Part shown: one piece after another, positions 1 to 10,928 of the stretch
Position numbering within the stretch: position 1 is the first letter of the stretch
Layout of the letters: every line of letters starts with the position of its first letter
Source: Ramlibacter alkalitolerans
GTDB lineage: Bacteria; Pseudomonadota; Gammaproteobacteria; Burkholderiales; Burkholderiaceae_C
NCBI RefSeq assembly: GCF_016722765.1
Contig: NZ_JAEQND010000002.1
Location: 186,001 to 250,000 of the forward strand
Reading direction: 5' to 3'
DNA: 64,000 bases
Position numbers and translations under genes: made by a program
Notes under the pieces: generated by a model
Databases searched by the model: none
Seen by the model: the letters and a program-made list of their open reading frames with translations, nothing else
What the model was told of the DNA's origin: nothing

Positions 1-423
1 CGCCGCCAGCGGAATGAACAGGATCGACGGCGGCACCAGGTAGGCCAGGAAGATCGACAGCCCCACCTGCTTGGAGCCGCGAAAGCGCAGGCGTTCGATC
101 GCATAGGCCGCGAGCACCGAGCAGAGCAGGGAGACGAAGGTGGAGACGATGGACACCACCATGGTGTTCCACAGCCAGGCCGGGTAGTCGGTGTGGAACA
201 GCAGCTTGTCGAAGTGCGCCAGCGTCGGCCCGATGATCCAGAACGGGTTGCCGTCGCGCGCGAGCAGTTCGTGGTCCGGCTTGAAGGACGTCACCGCCAT
301 CCAGTAGAACGGGAACAGCAGCACGAACACGAAGATCGCCAGCGGCAGGTAGAGCGTCACCGTTCGCCGGGGCAGCGAACTGAGGTAGTTCATGCCCTGG
401 CTGCCGTCGTCCTGGGCTTTCAT
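1..423 (-). CDS. Sugar ABC transporter permease, MalG type (partial)
   Basis: The first 141 residues of a binding-protein-dependent permease are visible; the rest lies beyond the left edge. The protein starts with a short hydrophilic stretch, then a membrane segment at about residues 23-45, a periplasmic part with the MalG-like phrase MAVTSFKPDHEL, and further membrane helices from about residue 78. The ATG (423-421) overlaps the TGA of the preceding permease gene in an ATGA junction, so the two are translationally coupled. It is the last visible gene of the ABC importer operon that begins at 3824, and would form the membrane channel with the 420-1376 product. The substrate cannot be read from the sequence. 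Confidence 0.88.
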   Translation of the reverse strand, partial: MKAQDDGSQGMNYLSSLPRRTVTLYLPLAIFVFVLLFPFYWMAVTSFKPDHELLARDGNPFWIIGPTLAHFDKLLFHTDYPAWLWNTMVVSIVSTFVSLLCSVLAAYAIERLRFRGSKQVGLSIFLAYLVPPSILFIPLAA

Positions 424-1376
424 GCGTCGCTCGCTCCTTGTTGCCAAGCCCGCCGCTGCAGGCCGAAGTAGGAAAAGAGGATGGCCGCGAGCAGGAAGGG
501 CACCATCGCGATGGCGATGGCCGCGCCTTCGCCCAGGGCGCCGCCGGGGATCGCGCGCTGGAACGACAGCGTCGCCATCAGGTGGGTGGCGTTGAGCGGG
601 CCGCCGCGCGTCAGCACGTAGATGAGCTGGAAGTCGGTGAACGTGAACAGCACCGAGAAGGTCATCACCACCGCGATGATGGGCGTGAGCAGCGGCAGCG
701 TGATGTAGCGGAATCGCTTCCAGCCCCCGGCGCCGTCGATGGCCGCGGCCTCGTAGAGCGAGGGCGGGATCGTCTGCAGGCCGGCCAGCAGCGTGATCGC
801 CACGAAGGGCACGCCGCGCCAGATGTTGGCCGCGATGGTCGACAGCCGCGCGTTCCACGGGTCGCCGAGGAAGTCGATGTAGTGGTCGATCCACCCCAGC
901 TTCATGAGCGTCCAGCTCACGATGGAGAACTGCGAGTCGTAGATCCACCAGAAGGCGATCGCCGACAGGGCGGTGGGCACGATGTACGGCAGCAGGATCA
1001 CCGTGCGGAAGAAGGTCTTGAACGGGATGCGCTCGTTCAGCAGCACGGCGAGCCACAGGCCCAGCACGAACTTGATGACGCTCGCGACCGCGGTGTAGAA
1101 CAGGGTGTTGAACAGCGCCAGCCGCGTGACGCTGTCGCCCCACAGGTAGGTGTAGTTGTCCCAGCCTATCCACTCGCCGCCGCGGCCGATCTTGGTGTCC
1201 GTGAAACCGAGCCACACGCCGAGGCCGAGCGGATAGGTGAGGAACAGCAGCAGCAGCACCGCCGCAGGGACCATGAAGAGCAGGCCCAGCAGGTTGCGGC
1301 TGTTGCCGAGCCGGTGCCGCCGCACGGGCCGGGCGCGGCCGGCCACTTCCGCTGGATGGATCGCGCCGGCCTCCAT
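420..1376 (-). CDS. Sugar ABC transporter permease, MalF type
   Basis: A 318-residue inner-membrane permease of the carbohydrate (CUT1) class. After a basic N-terminus there are about six hydrophobic helices, the first at about residues 30-55. The cytoplasmic EAA loop that docks onto the ATPase is recognisable as EAAAIDGAGGWKRFRYI near residue 210. It starts 6 bp after the binding-protein stop codon and ends in an ATGA overlap with the next permease, so it is an internal operon gene. By family it pairs with the MalG-type subunit to import a sugar, polyol or glycerol-phosphate-like solute; which one is unknown. Confidence 0.9.
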   Translation of the reverse strand: MEAGAIHPAEVAGRARPVRRHRLGNSRNLLGLLFMVPAAVLLLLFLTYPLGLGVWLGFTDTKIGRGGEWIGWDNYTYLWGDSVTRLALFNTLFYTAVASVIKFVLGLWLAVLLNERIPFKTFFRTVILLPYIVPTALSAIAFWWIYDSQFSIVSWTLMKLGWIDHYIDFLGDPWNARLSTIAANIWRGVPFVAITLLAGLQTIPPSLYEAAAIDGAGGWKRFRYITLPLLTPIIAVVMTFSVLFTFTDFQLIYVLTRGGPLNATHLMATLSFQRAIPGGALGEGAAIAIAMVPFLLAAILFSYFGLQRRAWQQGASDA

Positions 1377-1382
1377 GGTGCC

Positions 1383-2693
1383 TTACACCTTGTAGTAGCG
1401 GTCGGCGCGCTGCGCCGCGCGCTGCATCGCTTCCTTGGGCGACTTCGCCCCGCTCACGGCCTCGGCCACCATGTCCTGCACGATGAAGTCGGCCAGCGCG
1501 CCGGCGGAGGCGTAGCCCAGCTTGCCCATGTAGCCGGCCGGCCGCATGTTCTTCACCGAGTCGCGGTAGGGCGTGTTCTTCGGGTCGACCGTCCACACCG
1601 GGTTCTTCTCGTAGGCGCGCAGCGGCTGCGAGATGTAGCCGCCGGCGGCCTGCATCCACGGCCCGTACTGCTCCTCCTCCATCATGAAGCGCACGAATTC
1701 CTTGGCGGCCTTCGGGTACTTCGTGTGCTTGAACACCATCTGGTTGAAGAACAGGTGGTATTCGGTGGGCACGCCGACCGGGCCGACCGGGAAGGTGGCG
1801 TGCTGGATGTCCGCCGCCATTTCCTTCAGCTTGGGATCGGTGGAGTTCTTGGCCGCGTAGTAGATCGAGATGCCGTTGTTGGTGACGGCGACCTGGCTGT
1901 CGAGGAAGGCCTTGTTGTTGTTCGGGTCCAGCCACGACAGCGTGCCGGGGATGAAGGTCGCGTACAGCTCCTTGCCGTATTCCAGCGCCTTGAGCGTGGC
2001 GGGGCTGTCGATGGTGACCTTGTTGTTCTTGTCGACCAGCGCGGCGCCGAAGGCCCAGATCAGCCACTGCGTCCAGCCGCTGTCGCCGGTGGCGTGGCCC
2101 AGTGCCATGCCGCCGGGCGTGCCCTTGGCCTTGAGCGCCTGGAACATCTTCAGGAAGCCGTCGGTATCCTTCGGGAAGGCGGTGACGCCTGCCGCCTTGA
2201 GCATGGAATCGCGGTAGACCATCATCGAGCCGGTGCCGCCCAGCGGCACGCCGATCCAGTGCCGGCCGTCGGGCCGCAGGTAGGCCTCGCAGGCGGGATA
2301 CCAGCCGCCGTACTTCTTGCCCAGGTAGTCGGCGACGTCCGTCATGTCGACCAGCTTGTCGGGGTAGAGGTTGGCGTCGTCGTTGGTGGACAGGATGATG
2401 TCCGGGCCGGCGCCGGTGTTGGCGGCCACCGCCGCCTTGGGACGCACGTCCTCCCAGCCCTCGTTGTCGAGGCGGACTTCGATGCCGTACTTGTCGCTGA
2501 ACTTCTTGACGTTGGCGTTGTACGCATCCTCGTCACCCTGCACGAACCGCTTCCAGCGCAGCACGCGCAGCTTGGCGCCCTTCTCGGGCTGGTTGTTCCA
2601 CTGCGCCTGCGCGCCCACCGGCCACAGCATCGGCAGCGACACGGCGGCCGCACCGGCCGATGCTTTCTTCAGGAACTTCCGACGGTTCGTCAT
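1383..2693 (-). CDS. Extracellular solute-binding protein of sugar ABC importer (family 1)
   Basis: A 436-residue periplasmic binding protein. The N-terminus reads RRKFLKKASAG followed by a hydrophobic stretch and an AQA cleavage site, which fits a Tat signal peptide. The mature part has the family 1 layout, with conserved phrases such as AANTGAGPDI and GVPLGGTGSMMVYR. The start is supported by an AAGGAGA ribosome-binding site just upstream. It lies between the ATPase gene and the two permeases, the usual order of a complete importer. The long, Trp- and Tyr-rich mature domain fits a carbohydrate or polyol ligand, but the ligand is not evident. Confidence 0.92.
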   Translation of the reverse strand: MTNRRKFLKKASAGAAAVSLPMLWPVGAQAQWNNQPEKGAKLRVLRWKRFVQGDEDAYNANVKKFSDKYGIEVRLDNEGWEDVRPKAAVAANTGAGPDIILSTNDDANLYPDKLVDMTDVADYLGKKYGGWYPACEAYLRPDGRHWIGVPLGGTGSMMVYRDSMLKAAGVTAFPKDTDGFLKMFQALKAKGTPGGMALGHATGDSGWTQWLIWAFGAALVDKNNKVTIDSPATLKALEYGKELYATFIPGTLSWLDPNNNKAFLDSQVAVTNNGISIYYAAKNSTDPKLKEMAADIQHATFPVGPVGVPTEYHLFFNQMVFKHTKYPKAAKEFVRFMMEEEQYGPWMQAAGGYISQPLRAYEKNPVWTVDPKNTPYRDSVKNMRPAGYMGKLGYASAGALADFIVQDMVAEAVSGAKSPKEAMQRAAQRADRYYKV

Positions 2694-2744
2694 GGTTGTC
2701 TCCTTCGAGGTGAATGGGCAGTGCAGGGCAGGGCCGCGGCGCGC

Positions 2745-3824
<1,080 letters not shown>

Positions 3825-3986
3825 CGTCCTCGCTGGTTGAACACGCTGGAAGCGCCGAACTTGTAGCATGGAACAAATGCCGCGTCATCAGCATTGCACC
3901 CGCGCGCGCTGCACGTCGCGGGTAAACCCGCGCAGCCGATCCGCGGCGGGCTGCGCGCGTGAACCTTGGTTCCCGCCCGGGGAACC

Positions 3987-4640
3987 TCAGGCCGGCGAGG
4001 CCTCGTCCTGCATCTCTCCCGAGAGCAGGACGCGGTGCCCCCTGGCGACCGGCACGGCGCGCAGCAGCGCACGCGCCACGGCCGCCGCGGTGATGGGGCG
4101 GAAGTCGGCGGGGATCAGGGGCTTGAGCCAGCGGCCGACGTGCAGGCCGATCTTCTCGCCGGCGCGTTCCGGCTGTCCGAGCGCCTCGCGGTCGCCCACC
4201 AGCAGCGAGGGGCGGGCGATCACGACGCCTTCGAAGCCGAGAGCGGCGACGGCTTCCTCGAGTTCGCCCTTCACGCGGCTGTAGAAGATGCGCGAGCGCG
4301 CATCCGCCTTCATGGCGCTCACCAGGCCGATGCGGCGGGCGCCGGCAACCTGCGCTGCGCGGGCCACGGCGAGGTTGGCATCGAAATCGACCGCGCGGAA
4401 GGCGGCCTCGCTGCCGGCCACCTTGATGGTGGTGCCGAGCGCGAGGTAGGCTTCATCGACGGGGGGCAGCGCCGGCAGCGCCGCGAAATCGACGGTATGG
4501 ACCGTCAGCCTGGGGTGTTGCACCCCAGGCGGGCGGCGGACCAGGGCATGGACCGCCGCGATCGTGTCGTCCGCCAGCAGGCCCCGCAGGATTTCCCGGC
4601 CGACCAGCCCGGAGGCTCCGGCCAGCAAGGCGCTGCGCAT
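3987..4640 (-). CDS. NAD(P)-binding Rossmann protein (atypical SDR, NmrA/HTATIP2-like)
   Basis: A 217-residue protein opening with the dinucleotide-binding motif LLAGASGLVGREIL, followed by an LVRRPPG segment typical of NADP-preferring atypical short-chain dehydrogenases. A YSRVKGELE stretch near residue 130 matches the YxxxK position, and IARPSLLVGDRE is the usual substrate-side phrase of the family. It is probably an NADPH-linked reductase or a redox-sensing binding protein. Its stop lies 160 bp from the ABC ATPase start and it begins 9 bp after the helicase stop on the same strand, so it may be read through from rhlE. No specific substrate can be named. Confidence 0.82.
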   Translation of the reverse strand: MRSALLAGASGLVGREILRGLLADDTIAAVHALVRRPPGVQHPRLTVHTVDFAALPALPPVDEAYLALGTTIKVAGSEAAFRAVDFDANLAVARAAQVAGARRIGLVSAMKADARSRIFYSRVKGELEEAVAALGFEGVVIARPSLLVGDREALGQPERAGEKIGLHVGRWLKPLIPADFRPITAAAVARALLRAVPVARGHRVLLSGEMQDEASPA

Positions 4641-4649
4641 GGCTGCGCT

Positions 4650-6362
4650 TCAGCGGCCGTAGTTGCGCGCCGGGTTGCCGCCGCGGCCGCGGTTGCGCCG
4701 GGCGCCCGCGCCCATGCTGTCGATGCTGGTGCGCGTCGGGTCCGGCTGGCCGCCGCCGTTGACGGGACGCAGCCCCGTCATGTCGCGCCGGCCCGGCATG
4801 TTGGTGCGCAGCGGATCCACGTTGCGCGGCATGCGGTCGTCCGCGTCGTCCTCGTGGGGACGGACGGCGCGGGGCGGCCGCGCCTGCACGTTGCCGTTGT
4901 GGCCGTTGCGCGCACCGTTCGGCTGCTGCTTCGGCGGCCGCGCCTGCTGCGCGCCGCGCTGCTGGCCATTACCGTTGCCGTTGCCATTGCGCGCCGGCTG
5001 GGCCTTCCTGGATTTGCCGTTGCCGTTGCCGTTGCCGGCGCCGTTGCGCGCGCCGCGGCCGGAGCCGCCCGACTTGTCCTTGTTCTCGCGGATGCGCTGC
5101 ATCATCTCGCTGCGCGCCGCCTTGGCCGCGGCGTTCATCACCTCGCGCGAGGGCGGGCGGCCCTTGCCGCCCCACAGCACCTGGCGGCCCATGGCGATCG
5201 GCTGGGCCTGCTCGCCGGCCTCGGGGCCGAAGCCGTCGATCACCTGCGCCGGGATGTCCTGCTTGGTGAAGCGCTCGATCTCCTGCATGAAGCCTTCCTC
5301 GTCCAGGCAGACCAGCGACACGGCCTGGCCTTCCTTGCCCGCGCGGCCGGTGCGGCCGATGCGGTGGACGTAGTCTTCCGGCACGTTCGGGATCTCGTAG
5401 TTCACCACGTGCGGCAGGTCGTCGATGTCGATGCCGCGTGCCGCGATGTCGGTGGCCACCAGGGCGCGGATCTCGCCGCTCTTGAAGCCGGCCAGCGCCT
5501 GCGTGCGGGCGGTCTGGCTCTTGTTGCCGTGCAGGGCCATCGCGGTGATGCCCTTCTTGCCCAGGAATTCGGCCACGTGGTTGGCGCCGAACTTGGTGCG
5601 CGTGAACACCAGCACCTGCGACCAGTCGTGTTCCTGGATCACGTGGGCCAGCAGTTCCTTCTTCTTCTCGCGGCCGACGGGGTGGATCACCTGCGTGATG
5701 CGCTGCACCGTGGTGTTGCGCGGCGTGACCTGGATGCTTTGCGGCGAGCGCAGCAGCGTGTGGGCCAGCTCGCGGATCTCGTCGCTGAAGGTGGCGGAGA
5801 ACAGCAGGCTCTGCTTTTCCCTCGGCACCAGGGCCAGCACCTTCTTCACGTCCGGCAGGAAGCCCATGTCCAGCATGCGGTCGGCTTCGTCCAGCACGAG
5901 GATCTCCACGGTGGACAGGTCCAGGTGGCCCTGCTGCTGCAGGTCCAGCAGGCGGCCCGGCGTGGCCACCAGGATGTCGACGCCCTTGCGGATGCGGTCG
6001 ATCTGGGGGTTCATGCCCACGCCGCCGAAGATCACCGTGGAAGTGAGGGGCAGGTACTTGCCGTAGGTGCGGATGGACTCTTCCACCTGCGCGGCGAGCT
6101 CCCGCGTGGGCGTCAGCACCAGGGCGGCGATGCCGTCCTTGCCGAACTTGTTGGTCCTGCCCTTGCCCTTGGAGAGCTTGTGCAGCATCGGCAGGGTGAA
6201 GGCGGCCGTCTTGCCGGTGCCCGTCTGGGCTCCGGCGAGCAGGTCGTGCCCTTCGAGCACTGCGGGGATGGCCTGGGCCTGGATGGGGGTGGGGGTTTCG
6301 TAGCCTTCCTCGCGAACCGCCTTGAGGATGGCGGGGGCGAGATTCAGTTCGTCAAAATTCAT
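4650..6362 (-). CDS. rhlE: DEAD-box RNA helicase, RhlE type
   Basis: A 570-residue ATP-dependent RNA helicase. All core motifs are present: Q motif ([11 protein letters not shown]), [18 protein letters not shown] in [16 protein letters not shown] in [18 protein letters not shown] and [10 protein letters not shown]. After the RecA lobes (about residues 1-375) the C-terminus is a long low-complexity basic tail rich in Asn-Gly and Arg, with repeated NGNG units encoded by near-identical codon runs at about 4960-5045; such tails bind RNA. Translation is taken from the ATG at 6362 ([13 protein letters not shown]), where helicase homology begins; the frame stays open upstream but that part is not protein-like. 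RhlE helps ribosome assembly and RNA decay. Confidence 0.93.
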   Translation of the reverse strand: MNFDELNLAPAILKAVREEGYETPTPIQAQAIPAVLEGHDLLAGAQTGTGKTAAFTLPMLHKLSKGKGRTNKFGKDGIAALVLTPTRELAAQVEESIRTYGKYLPLTSTVIFGGVGMNPQIDRIRKGVDILVATPGRLLDLQQQGHLDLSTVEILVLDEADRMLDMGFLPDVKKVLALVPREKQSLLFSATFSDEIRELAHTLLRSPQSIQVTPRNTTVQRITQVIHPVGREKKKELLAHVIQEHDWSQVLVFTRTKFGANHVAEFLGKKGITAMALHGNKSQTARTQALAGFKSGEIRALVATDIAARGIDIDDLPHVVNYEIPNVPEDYVHRIGRTGRAGKEGQAVSLVCLDEEGFMQEIERFTKQDIPAQVIDGFGPEAGEQAQPIAMGRQVLWGGKGRPPSREVMNAAAKAARSEMMQRIRENKDKSGGSGRGARNGAGNGNGNGKSRKAQPARNGNGNGNGQQRGAQQARPPKQQPNGARNGHNGNVQARPPRAVRPHEDDADDRMPRNVDPLRTNMPGRRDMTGLRPVNGGGQPDPTRTSIDSMGAGARRNRGRGGNPARNYGR

Positions 6363-6709
6363 TGAGCAGTCAAGCGCCTTCCCGGGCGCGGGGGCATCGG
6401 CCGTTCCGTGCCGCAAAGGGCCGGTTCCAGTCAAGGCAGATGAGGGTTCTAGGGTGGGAGCCAGCAGGCGTTGCAAGCCTGCCTCGTCCCCAGCGAAACG
6501 CTGAGCCCGCGAGCAACTGGGAGCCGCGGGAAGACCCATTGTCGCATGGATCCGGCTGGCGTGCGCAGAGGGCCTGCGGCGTGACGAAATAGGCCCTGCG
6601 TTGCGCCGAAGCACCGCACGTCGGGCGCAAAACGTCACACGTCCTGCCGAAAATTGGCGTACGGCTGGGGCTCACCCATAATCGGGGAACCGAACGGGAC
6701 CCCCAGAAC
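6363..6709. other. Divergent intergenic region, rhlE / DUF1631
   Basis: These 347 bases separate the oppositely directed rhlE and DUF1631 genes and must hold both promoters. The right side carries a clear -35/-10 pair (6654-6682) for the rightward gene. The left 250 bases form the rhlE leader and promoter; no strong -10 could be picked out there. No open frame with protein-like composition is seen. Confidence 0.6.
6654..6682 (+). promoter_or_regulatory. Sigma-70-type promoter of first DUF1631 gene
   Basis: TTGGCG (6654-6659) and CATAAT (6677-6682) are separated by exactly 17 bp. Transcription would begin near 6689, giving a leader of about 20 nt before the ATG at 6710. Confidence 0.6.
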
Positions 6710-8977
6710 ATGGCCAAGATGATGAAGCTCCGGCTGGGCGTCTCCGACGATCCGACCGCCCTGCAGCCGTCCCTGAGCGACTGCCTGGGGGCCATGCTGA
6801 AGCAGGCCGAAGCCTTGATGCAGCAGGTGCTGCAGGGCCTGGAGCTGGGCACCAGCGCCACCGGGCCGCAGCGCCTGGCGCCGCTGCAGGCGCCCCAGGT
6901 GCGGGCCGCCGTGCTGGGTCTCGAGGGCAAGGCTGCGGCCGTCAAACACAGCTTCGTCAAGGAACTCACCCGCCTGGTGTACGAGGGCGGCGGCAAGGAC
7001 CAGACCGCCACCGAAGTCCTGCGCTTCCAGGACCTGCAGCTGTTCGAGGACGAGGAGCTCGATCAGAGCATCGAGATCGCGCGCGCGCAGCAGGAAGTGG
7101 TGCTGGCCGTGGACGACACGCTGCCGCCGCTGGACGCCCTGATCAGCACCATGCTGGGATGGCGCACGATCCAGCCGGGGCTCAATCCGCTGCGGCCCGA
7201 AGTGTTCGTGCGCGCGCTGCAGCACACCCTGGCGGAACACGTGGCCGAAACCGGCGCCCGCGAAGTCCTGATCACACCGGCCGCCGGTTTGCTGGGCGTG
7301 AACCTGCGAAAGCTCTATCGCGAGCTGGCCGACTGGCTGCGCTCCACCGGCGTGGAACCCGCGGTGCCGGTGGGAGGCCGCATCAACCGGGCGACCGGTG
7401 CCAGCGGCGCTCCGGTCACGGACACGGTGGCCAAGACGCTGCTGACCCTGGACCGCCTGCGCAAGCTGCTGGCCGGCGACTTCGACCAGCCGCGCAAGGC
7501 CGAATTCCTGCACACCATGCCGGCCTCGATGGCCCTGCTGCAGGACCTGAAGAAGACCGACGAACTGGTCAAGCGGCTGGAACAGCGCAAGAAGCCCGTC
7601 GTGGTCGTGGAGCAGCCGGTCGACATGCTGGCCGATGCCGCCAGGGAACCCCCGGCCACCGGCCGCATCGGGCAGCAGCTGGGCGAAGAGGTCGTGCGCC
7701 TCATGTTCGACAACCTGCTGGAAGACCGGCGCCTGCTGCCCACGCTCAAGCGCGAGCTCAAGGTGCTGGAGCCCGCGGTGCACCGGCTGACCAAGGAAGA
7801 CTCGCGCTTCTTCAGCGACCGCAACCACCCGGCGCGCCAGCTGCTCGATCGCATCATCCAGCGCAGCCTGGCCTTCCCGTCGGAGGAAGACGCGGGCTGG
7901 CCGCGCTTCCTCGAGTCGCTGCAGTCCGTCAGCCGCTGGCTGGAAAGCAAGGTGATGGACGCCGATACCTTCGGCGAGATGCTGGACGAGCTGCAGGCGC
8001 AGTGGACCGAGCAGGACCAGGGCGCGCGCCAGAAGCGCGAGGAAGCGGCGCGCGCGCTGCTGCACGCCGAACAGCGCAACCTGCTGGCGCAGAAGCTGGC
8101 GTCCGATTTCGCCGATAGCCTCGGCGGCCTGGACGTCGCCGACTTCATCCGCGACTTCCTGAAGAACGCCTGGGCGCAGGTGGTGGCCGAGGCGCAGCTC
8201 AGTTGCGAGGACGGCTCCCCCGATCCGTATGGCTACCGCGCGATGGTCGACGACCTGATCTGGAGCGTGCAGAAGACCACCGCGCAGCGGGGGCGCGCGC
8301 GCCGGCTGGTGCAGATGATCCCCGGCCTGCTGCAGCGCCTGCGCGAGGGCCTGGGGCGCATCGGCTACCCGCAGGAACTGACGCAGCGTTTCTTCGACCA
8401 CCTGATCACCCTGCACCGCGCCGCGGTGCAGGAAGGGCGCGATGCCAGCATCCAGGCGGCGGCCGATGCGGCCTGGTCGGAGCAGTCGCAGTTCCCGGAA
8501 GGCGCCGAGGAAGACCTGCAGCTGTGGCTGGACTCGAGCGAGGCCCAGGAGTCCGGCTTCATCGAGGAAGAGGCGGACCTCGACACCGATTACGCGGCCT
8601 CGCCCGAGGCGCCGCGCCAGGAGGCGCTGCGCGCCGAGCAGGACACGAGCCGCGCCCGCCAGGTGCCGTCCCAGGCGCCGCAGGCCGAAGCGCAGGCGGG
8701 GCTCGTGCCGGAAGACCTGCGCATCGGCGCCTGGGTCGAGATCCGCATCAAGGGCGACTGGGTGCGGGCGCAGCTGACGTGGTGCAGCCCGCATGCGACG
8801 CTGTTCATGTTCACGTCGATCGGCGGTGCGGCGCACTCGATGTCGCGCCGCACGATGGAAAAACTCCGCACCGGCGGCCAGCTGCGCGTCGTCGCCGAGC
8901 GCCCGGTGGTCGACGAGGCCCTGGACCAGGTCGCCCGCGCCGCCCTCAAGAACAGCGTGGGGCGGCCGCCGGAGTAG
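6710..8977 (+). CDS. DUF1631 family protein (first paralogue)
   Basis: A 755-residue cytoplasmic protein, helical and charged over most of its length, with no signal peptide or membrane span. It matches the DUF1631 pattern: a central block with FFSDRNHPARQLLDRI near residue 370, HAEQRNLLAQKL near 450, and a C-terminal module of about 90 residues with QLTWCSPHATLFMFTS and SMSRRTMEKL. Before the C-terminal module lies an acidic, Ala/Pro/Gln-rich linker (about residues 600-670). The same blocks recur in the second copy at 10929-13010, so the two are paralogues. Family members are sometimes labelled thymidine phosphorylase, which nothing here supports; the role is unknown. The promoter at 6654 fits this start. 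Confidence 0.88.
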   Translation: MAKMMKLRLGVSDDPTALQPSLSDCLGAMLKQAEALMQQVLQGLELGTSATGPQRLAPLQAPQVRAAVLGLEGKAAAVKHSFVKELTRLVYEGGGKDQTATEVLRFQDLQLFEDEELDQSIEIARAQQEVVLAVDDTLPPLDALISTMLGWRTIQPGLNPLRPEVFVRALQHTLAEHVAETGAREVLITPAAGLLGVNLRKLYRELADWLRSTGVEPAVPVGGRINRATGASGAPVTDTVAKTLLTLDRLRKLLAGDFDQPRKAEFLHTMPASMALLQDLKKTDELVKRLEQRKKPVVVVEQPVDMLADAAREPPATGRIGQQLGEEVVRLMFDNLLEDRRLLPTLKRELKVLEPAVHRLTKEDSRFFSDRNHPARQLLDRIIQRSLAFPSEEDAGWPRFLESLQSVSRWLESKVMDADTFGEMLDELQAQWTEQDQGARQKREEAARALLHAEQRNLLAQKLASDFADSLGGLDVADFIRDFLKNAWAQVVAEAQLSCEDGSPDPYGYRAMVDDLIWSVQKTTAQRGRARRLVQMIPGLLQRLREGLGRIGYPQELTQRFFDHLITLHRAAVQEGRDASIQAAADAAWSEQSQFPEGAEEDLQLWLDSSEAQESGFIEEEADLDTDYAASPEAPRQEALRAEQDTSRARQVPSQAPQAEAQAGLVPEDLRIGAWVEIRIKGDWVRAQLTWCSPHATLFMFTSIGGAAHSMSRRTMEKLRTGGQLRVVAERPVVDEALDQVARAALKNSVGRPPE

Positions 8978-8982
8978 CCATC

Positions 8983-9106
8983 GGACAGCCGCAACGCAGA
9001 AGCCGCAAAAGTTACGCAGAAGCCGCAAAAGGACAGCCAATCCAGAATCTGGATGTCCTTTTGCGGCTTTTGCGTAGTTTCTGCGGCTTCTGCGTTCCGG
9101 CTGTCC
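8983..9106. repeat. Long imperfect inverted repeat (two 53-nt arms)
   Basis: Left arm 8983-9035 and right arm 9054-9106 are near-complementary with only a few mismatches. They would fold into a stem of about 53 bp, capped by an 18-nt spacer that itself contains TCCAG-N3-CTGGA. Each arm is built from alternating CGCAGAAGC and CGCAAAAG units, giving an internal direct repeat. It begins 5 bp after the DUF1631 stop codon and ends 86 bp before ettA. There is no T-tract, so it is not a classical terminator, but it could block read-through or protect the 3' end of the upstream mRNA. Confidence 0.85.
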
Positions 9107-9192
9107 GGCTGTCCGCGTGACCGGTTTTCCATGCAGACCGGCGCCCGATTTCGTGATGCGGGATAATCGACGGTTTCCCGCAGAACAGAACC

Positions 9193-10860
<1,668 letters not shown>

Positions 10861-10896
10861 CCTTGCGCGGAGCAAGGTCTCCCCGCGGAGGCGGGG
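10861..10896 (+). other. Tandem short stem-loops after ettA
   Basis: Immediately after the ettA stop are CCTTGC-N5-GCAAGG (10861-10877) and CCCCGC-N4-GCGGGG (10881-10896). No T-run follows, so they look like mRNA-processing or pausing structures rather than a terminator; the next gene begins 32 bp later behind a GAGGAGGGG ribosome-binding site. Confidence 0.6.
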
Positions 10897-10928
10897 AACC
10901 AGACCAGTCCTGAGGAGGGGCTGCCGCG

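Noticed and set aside
3825..3869. Upstream ATG as start of the ABC ATPase gene.
   Set aside because: The extra 15 residues do not resemble the family, and the ATG at 3824 begins the conserved domain.
6710..8977. Thymidine phosphorylase label often given to DUF1631 proteins.
   Set aside because: No phosphorylase motifs or fold features are visible; only the DUF1631 blocks are.
6635..9040. Minus-strand open frame of about 800 codons antisense to the first DUF1631 gene.
   Set aside because: It is composition-driven, with no motifs and no ribosome-binding site, whereas the plus-strand gene has a promoter.
8983..9106. Ordinary rho-independent terminator.
   Set aside because: The stem is far longer than usual, there is no T-tract, and it is composed of repeat units.
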